Source: a candidate division KSB1 bacterium (GTDB lineage: Bacteria > Zhuqueibacterota > Zhuqueibacteria > Zhuqueibacterales > Zhuqueibacteraceae). From it: a stretch of DNA of 64,000 bases. The notes under the pieces are model-generated. The model worked only from the letters and a program-made list of their open reading frames with translations, was not told the DNA's origin and searched no databases. Every line of letters starts with the position of its first letter. Position 1 is the first letter of the stretch. The DNA lies in NCBI GenBank assembly GCA_034506255.1, contig JAPDPX010000001.1, positions 248,001 to 312,000 of the forward strand, in the 5' to 3' direction. Both the position numbers and the translations under genes were made by a program. Of the stretch, positions 9,501 to 17,816 are shown in pieces.

Positions 9501-10151
9501 ATGAAAAAAGTCGTGAAAATATTGCTTGGGGTTGCCGTGGCCCTGGTGCTGGCGATTGGTGCGCTCATCACGGTGACGATTTATTACATGACACAAGGCC
9601 CGGATTTGTCCAACTACCAGCATCTCAAAGTCCCGCAAATTTCGACCCTGCCCGATCAGAAGATGATCGTGGTTGAGGCCAGGGGCGATCCCAATGTGAT
9701 CGCAGGCAGGGCACTCGCCACTTTGTTTCAAGTATACTTCAAGACGCAGGGTACAATCAAAGGGCCTGGCATGCCGGCACCGCGTGCGCGCTGGCCGCTG
9801 CGCGGGGAGGTACCGCAGACCGAGTGGCTGGGTTTATATGCCACGCCCGTTCCTGAAAGCACCACGGAACTGCCGGATTATGAAGCGCCGCCGGAATTAA
9901 AAGTTTCGCTGACAACCTGGGAATACGGCGAAGTCGCCGAGATTCTGCCTCGGGGGCCTTATGGCAGGGGGCAGCCCACCGTTGCGCGATTGATGGAGTT
10001 CATCAAAGCGCAAGGCTATGAGGTTGCCGGCGCGCATGAGGAAGAATATCTCAAAGGCCCGACCATGTTTTCCAAAGGTGACCCCGGGAAGTATGTCACA
10101 ATCCTTCGCTATCGCGTGAGGAAAACCACCGGGCCGGATGTGTCTCCCTGA
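9501..10151 (+). CDS. membrane-anchored GyrI-like (SOUL/AraC effector-binding fold) protein
   Basis: A 216-residue protein: one N-terminal TM anchor (residues 5-30), then a GyrI-like small-molecule-binding domain (about 45-210). The pattern of paired beta-strand and helix repeats fits this fold: QKMIVVEARGDPN, then a middle arm, then KVSLTTWEYGEVAEILPRGPY and a closing YVTILRYRVRK. The cytoplasmic or periplasmic side is not settled. AGGAG lies 8 bases before the ATG. The ligand is unknown. It may be co-transcribed with the DUF72 gene downstream, though 176 bases separate them. Confidence 0.75.
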   Translation: MKKVVKILLGVAVALVLAIGALITVTIYYMTQGPDLSNYQHLKVPQISTLPDQKMIVVEARGDPNVIAGRALATLFQVYFKTQGTIKGPGMPAPRARWPLRGEVPQTEWLGLYATPVPESTTELPDYEAPPELKVSLTTWEYGEVAEILPRGPYGRGQPTVARLMEFIKAQGYEVAGAHEEEYLKGPTMFSKGDPGKYVTILRYRVRKTTGPDVSP

Positions 10152-10327
10152 AAAAACTTTTCGAAACGCGCAACTTCGGCATACAGATTTGCATTGATTG
10201 CCGCAGATAAAAAAGCTTGAATTTGTGTCAGCCAGTGTTCAGAAAATTCATTCGTGGCCGGGTGCATGCCGTGGTTCACGATTCGGAACGGGCACCTGAG
10301 GGGTAAGCAATCAAGCGCGAACATGTC

Positions 10328-11056
10328 ATGAAAGCCCAATTTCTGGTTGGCACTTCCGGCTGGACCTACCCGGAGTGGCAGGGAGTCTTCTATCCCGAAG
10401 ACTGGCCGAAGCGACGCTGGTTCGAATATTATGCCGGGAAATTTGCCGCCGTGGAGGTGAATGCGACATTTTATCGAACCTTCAAGGATCAGACCTATCA
10501 CAAGTGGCGGGAACAGGCGCCGGCAGCATTCCGCTATGTGCTGAAAGTGCCGCGCGTGGTTACGCATCGCAAACGCCTGAAAGAAGTCGAGGCGGAAATC
10601 AAAAATTTTTGGCGATCGGCCTCATTGCTCGAGGACAAACTGGGTTTGCTGCTGTTGCAGCTTGCCCCCGGCATGACGTATGACCCGGAGCGCCTCAAAA
10701 CCGCACTTCTGACTTTCGGCGATGCGGGAAAAGTCGCCGTGGAATTTCGCGACCATCGCTGGCTGACCGGTGAAGTCAAAGACGTGCTCAAAGAGACGGG
10801 CGCGATTTTTTGCGCCGTCGATTCTCCGAAGAGCAGACCGGTGGACTGGGTGACCGCCGAAGTGGCTTATATCCGTTTGCATGGCCGCCAGCGCTGGTAC
10901 AACTACGATTACTCAACCGGGGAACTGCGCGAGATTGCGGCGCTGGCGGGAAGATTGGTGGAAAGCGGCGCCGGCACGGTCTACATTTTTTTCAACAATT
11001 CTGTGCATGGCTATGCGGCGCAAAATGCGTTGGCCCTGCAGACGATGTTGCGGTGA
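10328..11056 (+). CDS. DUF72 family protein (YecE-like)
   Basis: A 242-residue cytoplasmic protein of the DUF72/YecE family, which has a TIM-barrel fold and no established reaction. The family hallmarks are clear: GTSGWTYPEWQGVFYPE at the N terminus, VEVNATFYRTF, FRYVLKVPRVVTH, LLLQLAPG, VEFRDHRW and the C-terminal YIFFNNSVHGYAAQNAL. The length is normal for the family. The start at 10328 opens exactly at the conserved region. Spacing to the next gene (about 230 bases) suggests it ends its transcript. Confidence 0.93.
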   Translation: MKAQFLVGTSGWTYPEWQGVFYPEDWPKRRWFEYYAGKFAAVEVNATFYRTFKDQTYHKWREQAPAAFRYVLKVPRVVTHRKRLKEVEAEIKNFWRSASLLEDKLGLLLLQLAPGMTYDPERLKTALLTFGDAGKVAVEFRDHRWLTGEVKDVLKETGAIFCAVDSPKSRPVDWVTAEVAYIRLHGRQRWYNYDYSTGELREIAALAGRLVESGAGTVYIFFNNSVHGYAAQNALALQTMLR

Positions 11057-11286
11057 TTTGCCCTCTCATGGTTGTCCGGCGCCCGCGGAGGGAGAAAATG
11101 GTGTGATCTCATTTCAGGATGTGGTTGCACGCGATTGTGTCCGGTCACTGGCGGCAACGGGCATGACTGCGATCAGGCGGGCAGACTGACGGCGCCGAAG
11201 AGATCCCGCACCGCCATGATGCAACCTGGATTTCCCCCAATTTTCCCGGACGGCGCAGGCAGTCACGAATACAGGAGGCGAGGTTA

Positions 11287-11523
11287 ATGATGCTCAAATT
11301 TCTGCTTTGGTGTCTGTTGCTGGTCTTGTGCTGGCCGCTGGCACTGCTGGCGTTGCTTCTCTATCCTGTCGTCTGGTTGTTGCTTCTGCCTTTTCGGCTG
11401 GTGGGAGTGGTGGTGGATGGCGTGCTGGAGTTGCTGCGGGCAATTATCCTGCTGCCGGCCCGGTTGTTGCGTGGCGGCCCGCGTCATGTCACCAGGCCGC
11501 CAGGGGGAGGCGCCGTCCCGTAA
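11287..11523 (+). CDS. short Leu-rich membrane protein
   Basis: A 78-residue protein of which about two thirds is hydrophobic. There are probably two membrane segments separated by PFRLVG, and a basic tail (RLLRGGPRHVTRPP). An AGGAGG ribosome site sits 9-14 bases before tandem ATG codons, which supports translation. No family recognised. It converges with the oxidase operon on the other strand. Confidence 0.6.
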   Translation: MMLKFLLWCLLLVLCWPLALLALLLYPVVWLLLLPFRLVGVVVDGVLELLRAIILLPARLLRGGPRHVTRPPGGGAVP

Positions 11524-11628
11524 TCCCTCAGTCGTGCGGAGCCGTGCAGGCCTCTCTGTCGCAGACAAGATTTCTGCTCCACGTTCCCACACGTAAGGGA
11601 GGCATTCCATCGTCCCCGCTGCCCGGCC

Positions 11629-11868
11629 TCACTGGCGGACTTCCCGCGGCAGGCGCGGCAGCATCCGCCGCCGCTGGCGCAGAATCCACACCAGCAACAG
11701 AGTGATGCAAATGAGCGGCAGAAAGGACAGCAGGAGAAGGCTCAAGAAATAGGCGTGCCGGACATCACTGCTGGCAGCCGCGTAACAGCGCGGGCAGGCA
11801 CCGGCGGCAACCGGCAACAAAATCATCCCCGCCAGCATTCGCCCAACAGGCCAAAATCGTTTCCTCAT
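11629..11868 (-). CDS. small membrane protein at the end of the oxidase operon
   Basis: A 79-residue protein: an N-terminal signal-like helix (MRKRFWPVGRMLAGMILLPVAAGA) followed by CPRCYAAAS, then a second TM helix (YFLSLLLLSFLPLICITLLLVWIL) and a basic tail. The CxxC right after the signal could bind a metal or a disulfide partner, which would suit a helper of the adjacent cytochrome oxidase; this is inference. The open frame extends upstream, but the ATG at 11868 matches the start of the hydrophobic signal. Confidence 0.55.
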   Translation of the reverse strand: MRKRFWPVGRMLAGMILLPVAAGACPRCYAAASSDVRHAYFLSLLLLSFLPLICITLLLVWILRQRRRMLPRLPREVRQ

Positions 11869-12081
11869 GGTCTTGCCTGCCTTTGCCTGTTTCGCATAGT
11901 TCCCGGGAATTTCACCGCCACCGCAAACTTCCGTTCTGGCTGTTCCACTTCCTGTTAACAATGCCACGCCCCGCTGCCGTTGTCGCGCCAATCATGCGCT
12001 TGGTGGCGTGGCACCCCCAACCCTGAAATTCATTTGTTTCGCACCCTGCCTGCCGGGAAATGCGGCGCGCCCGCGCTGCGT

Positions 12082-12711
12082 TCACCCCAAATAAACCAAC
12101 CCATACAACACCGGCCAGAGCGCCACCACAAAGAACCAATACACCCGACAAAGCTCCAGCCCCTGGAGATGATCCGGGCGATAGCGGCGCTGCCGGGCAC
12201 GCGCAAAGACCACCGTCAGCACGACAACGGCGGCGAAAACGTGCAGACCATGACAACCGATGAGCGTGTAAAAAGTCGCGCCGTAGTTGCTCGACGTCAG
12301 CGTCAAGCCGTGCCGAATCAACTGAATCCACTCCCTGCCCTGCAGGGCGAGGAAGATCAGCCCCAGGCCGCCGGTTGCTCCCAACCACGAGACCAGAGCT
12401 TTTTGCCGGTCTTCGCGGGCCGCGGCCACCGCCCGGTGCATCGTCAGGGCGCTGGCGAGTAGAAAGAGGGAATTGATCGCAGTGACATCCACCGGCAGGC
12501 GCGGCTGGTCGACCGGTGGCCATATCCCGCCGGCGGCACGCAGGATCAAAAAAGTGCTGATCAATCCGGCAAAAAACATCGCTTCGGTGCCGAGAAAGAT
12601 CAGCAGGCCGAGCATCGCCTTGTTCAGGGACGTTTCGGGAGAATGATGGGAGCGGGCGGCGAGAGTGGCCTGGCCGCCCGCCAGCGAAGATTCAACCGGG
12701 AGGGAATTCAT
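12082..12711 (-). CDS. cytochrome c oxidase subunit III family protein (second copy)
   Basis: Subunit III of a haem-copper oxidase, 209 residues with five TM helices. The segments KAMLGLLIFLGTEAMFFAGLIST, TINSLFLLASALTMH and YTLIGCHGLHVFAAVVVL are typical, and the Glu of the TEAMFF motif is present. It is the second subunit III gene of the operon and is divergent from the first at 13088. AGAGGA lies 8 bases before the ATG at 12711. A start at 12747 would overlap the subunit IV stop as ATGA and is the alternative. Its C-terminal aromatic segment (YWFFVVALWPVLYGLVYL) matches the family end. Confidence 0.88.
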   Translation of the reverse strand: MNSLPVESSLAGGQATLAARSHHSPETSLNKAMLGLLIFLGTEAMFFAGLISTFLILRAAGGIWPPVDQPRLPVDVTAINSLFLLASALTMHRAVAAAREDRQKALVSWLGATGGLGLIFLALQGREWIQLIRHGLTLTSSNYGATFYTLIGCHGLHVFAAVVVLTVVFARARQRRYRPDHLQGLELCRVYWFFVVALWPVLYGLVYLG

Positions 12712-12743
12712 TAGAGTCCTCTCGCGCTCTGCAGCATGGGGAT

Positions 12744-13025
12744 TCAATGATGATAAGCAATATCCGGGAGCAAGGTGAGCGTCATGATGATGAACAAAGC
12801 CAGCGGTACGATCGCAATCAGGCGCACCAGCCGCTGCTCGAATTTCAGATGCATGAAGTTGACCGCCACCAGAAACGCCTTGACGGCGGCAATGACAAAG
12901 ATGAGGGTGACGGTGACCGCCTGTGAAAAAGGCAGAAATACCGCCGCCAGACTGAGCCCTAGCAGCAATACCAGCCAGGCCCAGACAGCAATATAATTGG
13001 GACGGTTATGTGGCGTGTTAGCCAT
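12744..13025 (-). CDS. cytochrome c oxidase subunit IV
   Basis: A 93-residue bacterial subunit IV (CoxD/CyoD-like) with three TM helices. VWAWLVLLLGLSLAAVFLP, the family pair VTLIFVIAAVKAFLVAVNFMHLKFE and a final hydrophobic helix are visible. This subunit assists assembly and stability of the oxidase in the inner membrane. GAGGAGA precedes the ATG. It lies between the two subunit III genes and may be translationally coupled to the downstream one. Confidence 0.9.
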   Translation of the reverse strand: MANTPHNRPNYIAVWAWLVLLLGLSLAAVFLPFSQAVTVTLIFVIAAVKAFLVAVNFMHLKFEQRLVRLIAIVPLALFIIMTLTLLPDIAYHH

Positions 13026-13087
13026 GCGCCTCTCCTCGTATGAGGGAATGAGTTTTCACTCACAGCATGTGGCAAAGGGCTGCCGTT

Positions 13088-13690
13088 TCAGTAAGAGAGA
13101 TACAACAGCGGGAACAGGAAGATCCACACGATATCGACGAAGTGCCAGTAGAGGCCGGCATATTCGACGCGTTGCTGGGTGTGCGGCCACAGGGTGCCGC
13201 GCGCCGCCATCAAAAAAAGCGCAAAGATCCAGATGATTCCTGCCAGCACGTGCAGGCCGTGCAGGCCGGTCATCGTGAAATAGAATGACCAAAATGTGCC
13301 GGCCAGCGGGGTGAAGCCGTTGCTGATCTCGGTGGTGTACTCGATGGCTTTGAATCCCAAAAACAACAGACCGCCCAGCACCGTCAAGCCGAGATAAAGT
13401 GTCGCGCGGCCGCGTTTTTCATCTTCAATGGCGGCATGCGCCAGCACCATGGTCAGGCTGCTGGTGAGCAGCACCAGGGTGTTGGTCGCGCCGATACCCG
13501 TGCTGACATGATGGGCCATCTCGGACCAGGCGCCGGCACTGGCCAGGCGATAGAGAACGTAGCTGCCGATCAGCCCGCCGAAGACCATGATTTCGGAGGC
13601 GAGGAACCACCAAATTCCCATTTTGCCGATCGCCATCACGCCCGCCGGCGGTGACTCGGCACGGATTTCAGCGGTGACCACAGTGCTCAT
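13088..13690 (-). CDS. cytochrome c oxidase subunit III
   Basis: Subunit III, 200 residues with five TM helices. GIWWFLASEIMVFGGLIGSYVLYR carries the conserved Glu in the first helix, and FYFTMTGLHGLHVLAGIIWI and YAGLYWHFVDIVWIFLFPLLYL match the family C-terminal half, including the WHFVD motif. It sits inside the oxidase complex next to subunit I and helps keep the D proton channel active. AGGAGA lies 7 bases before the ATG at 13690; an upstream in-frame ATG is not preferred. It is probably the main subunit III, being closest to subunit I. Confidence 0.94.
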   Translation of the reverse strand: MSTVVTAEIRAESPPAGVMAIGKMGIWWFLASEIMVFGGLIGSYVLYRLASAGAWSEMAHHVSTGIGATNTLVLLTSSLTMVLAHAAIEDEKRGRATLYLGLTVLGGLLFLGFKAIEYTTEISNGFTPLAGTFWSFYFTMTGLHGLHVLAGIIWIFALFLMAARGTLWPHTQQRVEYAGLYWHFVDIVWIFLFPLLYLSY

Positions 13691-13824
13691 CGCTTCTTTC
13701 TCCTTATTTGGGGTTGCGGGTTTGGGGTTGCAGGACACACTGACTCATTGACTTTTTGATGCGGTGACTTGCGTCGCCGGGCACGCCGGCTTGATCACCG
13801 GGCGTGCGGCGCGGTTGCCTGCGC

Positions 13825-15549
13825 TTACGCGGTGCTTTTCTCGAGCGGTTGATACTGCGGCAGCCAATCTTCACTGGTGCCGGGCTGACTGTAGCCATAC
13901 GGGCTGTGATAGACGCGCGGCGGGGTTTCGAAATTGCCGTGGGGCGGGGGAGAGGGGGCAGCCCATTCCAGAGTGTTGGCCTGCCAGGGATTGCGGCCGG
14001 CGAGATTGCCCCGGAACATGCTCCAGAAAAAATTGATGATGAAGGGAAGCTGGCCGAGCAACAGAATGATGGCGGCGATGGTGATGAATTCGTTGAGCGG
14101 CTGCTGCGGCTTGAGGAAATCATATTGCATCGGATTGTAGATGCGCCGCATCTGGCCGCCGATGCCCAGCAGAAACATCGGGCCGAAGACGAGATTGAAG
14201 CCGATAAAGGTGAAAGCGAAGTGAATCTTGCCGAGCAACTCGTTCATCAGCCGGCCAAACATTTTGGGAAACCAGTAATAGATGCCGGCAAAACCGCCGA
14301 AGATCACGGCGGAAAAAAGGGTGTAGTGGAAATGTGCCACCACGAAGGCGGTGTCATGCAGGAAAATGTCCGCCGGCGCCGAGCCCAGGAAAATGCCGGT
14401 CAGGCCGCCGACGATGAAAACGCCCAGGGTGCCGAGCGCGAACAGCATCGGCGTGGTGAAGCGCAGGGCGCCGCGCCAGATGGTGGCGATCATGGCCAGC
14501 ACGATGAGGGTGAACGGCACCGAGATCAGGATGGTGGTGATGCTGAAGGGCATGACCAGCTTGAAGTTCATGCCGCTGACGAACATGTGATGCGCCCAGA
14601 CGATGAAGCTGAGCACGCTGGCCGCGATGGCGGCATAAACGATCGGGCGGTAGCCAAACACCGGCTTGCGGGAAAACACCGGCAACACCTCCAAAATGGC
14701 GCCGAGGCCGGGCAGCAGGATGACGTAGACCTCGGGGTGCCCGAAAAACCAGAAGAGATGCTGCCACAACAGGGGATCGCCGCCGCGCGTCGCCACGAAA
14801 AAGCTGGTGCCGGCGGTGCGATCGAGCAGCAACAACACCGCGCCGGCAATCAACGGGCCGACGGAGAGCATGAACACCACGGCCGCGGACATCTGCATCC
14901 AGACCATCAGCGGCAGACGCATCATGCTCAGGCCGGGGGCGCGCATGCTGATGGCGGTGGTGAGGAAATTGATGCCACCCATCAGAAAGGAGGCGAATTC
15001 CAGTGCCAGTGCCAGCAACCAGAGCGTGATGCCCCAGTCGACGCCAGTGTAGGTGGGGTCGGCAGAGAGCGGGGGATAGCCGGTCCAGCCTGCCGCAGCC
15101 GCCCCGCCGGGAACAAAAAAGGACGCGAGCAAGACCATCGAGGCGGTGAAGAAGGTCCAGAAGGACATCATGTTGAGGCGGGGGAAGGCCATGTCCGAGG
15201 CGCCCACCATCAGGGGAATGAGAAAATTGCCCAAGCCACCGAGCAGCAGGGGCATGGCGACGAAGAACACCATGATGGTGCCGTGCATGGTGACCAGGGC
15301 ATTGTAAAACTCCGGCGGAATGACGCCATCGAAGGCGGTCGGCTCGGGAATCCAGCCGGCGCCGGGTATGGCCGTCTCCGGCCAGGCAAGCTGCCAGCGC
15401 ATCATGTAGGCCAGCAACCCGCCCACCAGCGCCATGAAGAGGGAAAGAAACAGGTACTGCTTGCCGATCACTTTGTGATCCGTGGAAAAAATGTAGCGCC
15501 GCCAAAAGCTCAGGTGCGGGCCCGCGTGGGTGTGTGGATCAACCGCCAT
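13825..15549 (-). CDS. ctaD: cytochrome c oxidase subunit I (A1-type, K-channel lysine missing)
   Basis: The catalytic subunit, 574 residues with twelve or more TM helices, reduces O2 at the haem a3-CuB centre and pumps protons. The haem a ligands are His89 and His408, the haem a3 ligand is His406, and the CuB ligands are His271, His320 and His321, with the cross-linked Tyr275. The A1 motif GHPEVY has Glu273. The D-channel motif Asn108-Asp119-Asn126 is intact. In an ungapped alignment to the Paracoccus enzyme, the K-channel Lys and Thr are Ile349 and Phe346. GGAGGAAA precedes the ATG. Confidence 0.96.
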   Translation of the reverse strand: MAVDPHTHAGPHLSFWRRYIFSTDHKVIGKQYLFLSLFMALVGGLLAYMMRWQLAWPETAIPGAGWIPEPTAFDGVIPPEFYNALVTMHGTIMVFFVAMPLLLGGLGNFLIPLMVGASDMAFPRLNMMSFWTFFTASMVLLASFFVPGGAAAAGWTGYPPLSADPTYTGVDWGITLWLLALALEFASFLMGGINFLTTAISMRAPGLSMMRLPLMVWMQMSAAVVFMLSVGPLIAGAVLLLLDRTAGTSFFVATRGGDPLLWQHLFWFFGHPEVYVILLPGLGAILEVLPVFSRKPVFGYRPIVYAAIAASVLSFIVWAHHMFVSGMNFKLVMPFSITTILISVPFTLIVLAMIATIWRGALRFTTPMLFALGTLGVFIVGGLTGIFLGSAPADIFLHDTAFVVAHFHYTLFSAVIFGGFAGIYYWFPKMFGRLMNELLGKIHFAFTFIGFNLVFGPMFLLGIGGQMRRIYNPMQYDFLKPQQPLNEFITIAAIILLLGQLPFIINFFWSMFRGNLAGRNPWQANTLEWAAPSPPPHGNFETPPRVYHSPYGYSQPGTSEDWLPQYQPLEKSTA

Positions 15550-15603
15550 GCTTTCCTCCTCGGAGATGGTCTCAGGAAAAGTGTGGGGGGATGTCCAGCA
15601 AGC

Positions 15604-16497
15604 TCATCCCTCACTCAATTCGAAATTGTTCTGGCATTCCGGGCACAGGCCGTGAGTGAAATCAGCGTCGGAATGCTGCTGAATATAATCTTCCAGTTTG
15701 TTCCAGTAGCCATGATCGTCGCGAATTTTTTTGCAGCTGGCGCAGATGGGGATCAGGCCGCGCAGGGTTTTGACGTTGGCCAGGGCGGTTTGCAATTCCG
15801 CAATCAACTTTTCCCGCTCGGCGGCGGCGCGGGCGCGCTCTGCAAAAAACTCGCGCAGCCGCTGCACCATCGGCCGGAAAATGAAGAGCGCCATCAGCGC
15901 CAGCACCACCATGGTGATGAGCACGACACTGCGCTCCAGCAGATGCAGCTCCGCGATGGCGGCCTCGCCCTCCCGCTGCTGCTGATTCACCAGCTCATCG
16001 AGTGACTGCAGCAGCGCCGGCGAAGCGGCGGCAAGATACTGCCACTGCGGATGGCGTGGCGTCAACGTCCGGTCATCCGCCTGCGCCAGCCAGCGGCCGG
16101 CGGACAGATACACCTGCAGGCGCTGATGCAAATTATGCGGCGGGTAAAAGCACAACGCATGAATCGCCGCGGAGGGCCGGCCGGACGGAGATCGTCCGGT
16201 GTCACCGTGCAACAAGTCATGCATGCCATCCGCCATCTCCTCCATGATGTGCTGCATCTCCCGCCGCCAGTGTCTTCTCTCCGCCGGCGTCCGGCTGTGG
16301 ATCAGTCGCAGCGCATGCAGGGTGAGATGCTGCGAGAGCAAACGCTGCCGGCCGCTGAGGTTGATCAGCGCTGCGCGTCCGCGCTCTGCTGCGATTCTCT
16401 TTTGCAGAAAATGATCCGACAACAGGGCCACGATGGCCAGTACGCCAAGGGCGAAAAGATAGCGGCGCGTCATTCCCCGCAGAAAGGCTTTTTCCAT
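15604..16497 (-). CDS. membrane receptor with PilJ/NarX-type sensor and CxxC...CPEC tail, no kinase
   Basis: A 297-residue protein: TM1 (about 13-27), a periplasmic helical domain beginning ALINLSGRQRLLSQHL (the motif of PilJ/NarX-type sensors), TM2 (about 190-208), a coiled coil (ERARAAAEREKLIAELQTAL) and a C-terminal module LRGLIPICASCKKIRDDHGYW ending GLCPEC. That last module usually ends PAS or receiver-linked signalling proteins, and its four Cys may hold a metal. No kinase, cyclase or methyl-accepting domain follows. It sits between the subunit II and subunit I genes in the same direction, so it may report oxidant status for the oxidase; the partner is unknown. Confidence 0.8.
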   Translation of the reverse strand: MEKAFLRGMTRRYLFALGVLAIVALLSDHFLQKRIAAERGRAALINLSGRQRLLSQHLTLHALRLIHSRTPAERRHWRREMQHIMEEMADGMHDLLHGDTGRSPSGRPSAAIHALCFYPPHNLHQRLQVYLSAGRWLAQADDRTLTPRHPQWQYLAAASPALLQSLDELVNQQQREGEAAIAELHLLERSVVLITMVVLALMALFIFRPMVQRLREFFAERARAAAEREKLIAELQTALANVKTLRGLIPICASCKKIRDDHGYWNKLEDYIQQHSDADFTHGLCPECQNNFELSEG

Positions 16498-16541
16498 GGG
16501 CTGTATCCGTTTCGCGCCCTGTGCCGTGCAGTGTCCGGCTT

Positions 16542-17243
16542 TTACAAAGCGGCCGCCTGCGTGGAGTCGGCGCCGGGTGCCGGCCAGTGTGTTTGCAGCC
16601 AGTTGGCATAGCCGGCCTCGTCATGCACGAACAGAAAACCGCGCATGGTGTAATGTGCATAGCCGCACAGCTCGGCGCAGGCGATTTCATATTCGCCGGT
16701 GGCCACCGCCTCGAACCATGCCGGAATTTGCCGGCCCGGCAAACAATCCTGTTTCAACCGCAGCACCGGCACGAAGAAACTGTGAATCACATCGGCGGCG
16801 CCCAGCGTCAACGCGACTTTTTTGTTGACCGGTACGTGCAACTCGTTTTCCAGGGTCAGATCATCATCCGTGCCAAAGCGGCCGTCGGGGCCGGGATACG
16901 TGAAATTCCAGTTGAACTGCTTGCCGGTTACCTGCACCTGGACTTCGCAGGGTGGCATCTCGCCCTTGACCTTGCCCCAGGCCGCGCTGCCGGCAAAGTC
17001 GATACCCAAATCCAGCAGCAGCACGATGCCGGTCGGCACCAGAATCCAGGCAAACTCCGACATTTTTTCCCCACTGAATCCGGCGGCAGTATGCCCCTGC
17101 CGCCGGCGGTGGCGAATGATGGCGTAAATAATGATCGCTTCGCTGGCGAGGAAGCCGGCAGCGGTGAGATAGAATATCAGCCAAAACACCGCATCGAGAT
17201 CATTGCCATAGGTGGAAATGTGGCGCGGGAACCAGTCGAACAT
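16542..17243 (-). CDS. ctaC: cytochrome c oxidase subunit II
   Basis: Subunit II, 233 residues, carries the CuA electron-entry centre. Two TM helices (about 19-43 and 63-82) are followed by a periplasmic cupredoxin domain. The CuA ligands are visible as HSFFVPVLRLKQD and CAELCGYAHYTM (two Cys, one Glu, one His, one Met). There is no C-terminal cytochrome c domain, so the enzyme is aa3-like rather than caa3. AGGAGG lies 8 bases before the ATG. It is the first structural gene after the Rrf2 regulator. Confidence 0.94.
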   Translation of the reverse strand: MFDWFPRHISTYGNDLDAVFWLIFYLTAAGFLASEAIIIYAIIRHRRRQGHTAAGFSGEKMSEFAWILVPTGIVLLLDLGIDFAGSAAWGKVKGEMPPCEVQVQVTGKQFNWNFTYPGPDGRFGTDDDLTLENELHVPVNKKVALTLGAADVIHSFFVPVLRLKQDCLPGRQIPAWFEAVATGEYEIACAELCGYAHYTMRGFLFVHDEAGYANWLQTHWPAPGADSTQAAAL

Positions 17244-17336
17244 GAAATTGCCCTCCTCAGGTGATGAATGGGTGATTGCCTGAAAGACTTCCCTAAACTG
17301 TGTGATGGACTGCTGACAGCTTGCGCAAGACCGGGC

Positions 17337-17816
17337 TTACATTACGATCTCGGCTGGTGTTCTTCGCCCCACAGACAGGATGGGGAAGCCGCGCTGCTGC
17401 CGTTTTGCCAGGCTGAGTTCCGCCAGCCCGGCGAGCGAATACGCACGCAGGACCTTTTCAACGCTGCGCTGCGCTTCCTGCCAGACCAGATGCACCGCAC
17501 ACCACCGATCGCGCGGACAGGCGCCGGGCTGAAGCAGGCAGGTGTTCAACACCATCCTGCCCTCGGCGGCCTCGATCACCTCCAGCAGTGAAATCTGTTC
17601 CGCGGGTTTTGCCAGAGACACGCCACCGCTGATACCCCGCTGGGAGAGCAGCAAGCCGGCTTTCGTCAAGAGTTGCACGATCTTGCGCAGGAACGTTCCG
17701 GGAATGTCCCATGCTCTCGAGATTTCCCGGATCGGGATTACAGCGCCGAGCGGCTGTGACGCCAGATGCAGCATGGCGCGCACCGCGTACTCGCCGGTCA
17801 TGGTGAGATGGAGCAT
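17337..17816 (-). CDS. Rrf2-family transcription regulator (Fe-S type)
   Basis: A 159-residue Rrf2 protein. The N-terminal winged helix begins LTMTGEYAVRAMLHLA, with the recognition segment IPGTFLRKIVQLLTKAGLL and the wing SQRGISGGVSLA. Three cysteines (NTCLLQPGACPRDRWCAVH) match the family's [2Fe-2S] or [4Fe-4S] binding loop, so it may sense NO, O2 or cluster status. It lies 93 bases upstream of subunit II in the same direction and probably controls the oxidase operon. The AT-rich DNA upstream (17880-18010) is the likely promoter and operator zone. Confidence 0.9.
   Translation of the reverse strand: MLHLTMTGEYAVRAMLHLASQPLGAVIPIREISRAWDIPGTFLRKIVQLLTKAGLLLSQRGISGGVSLAKPAEQISLLEVIEAAEGRMVLNTCLLQPGACPRDRWCAVHLVWQEAQRSVEKVLRAYSLAGLAELSLAKRQQRGFPILSVGRRTPAEIVM

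Noticed and set aside
13804..16005. A 733-codon plus-strand open frame across the oxidase genes
   Set aside because: Antisense to subunit I and the receptor. Composition is low-complexity (His, Glu, Gly, Gln) and no motif is present.
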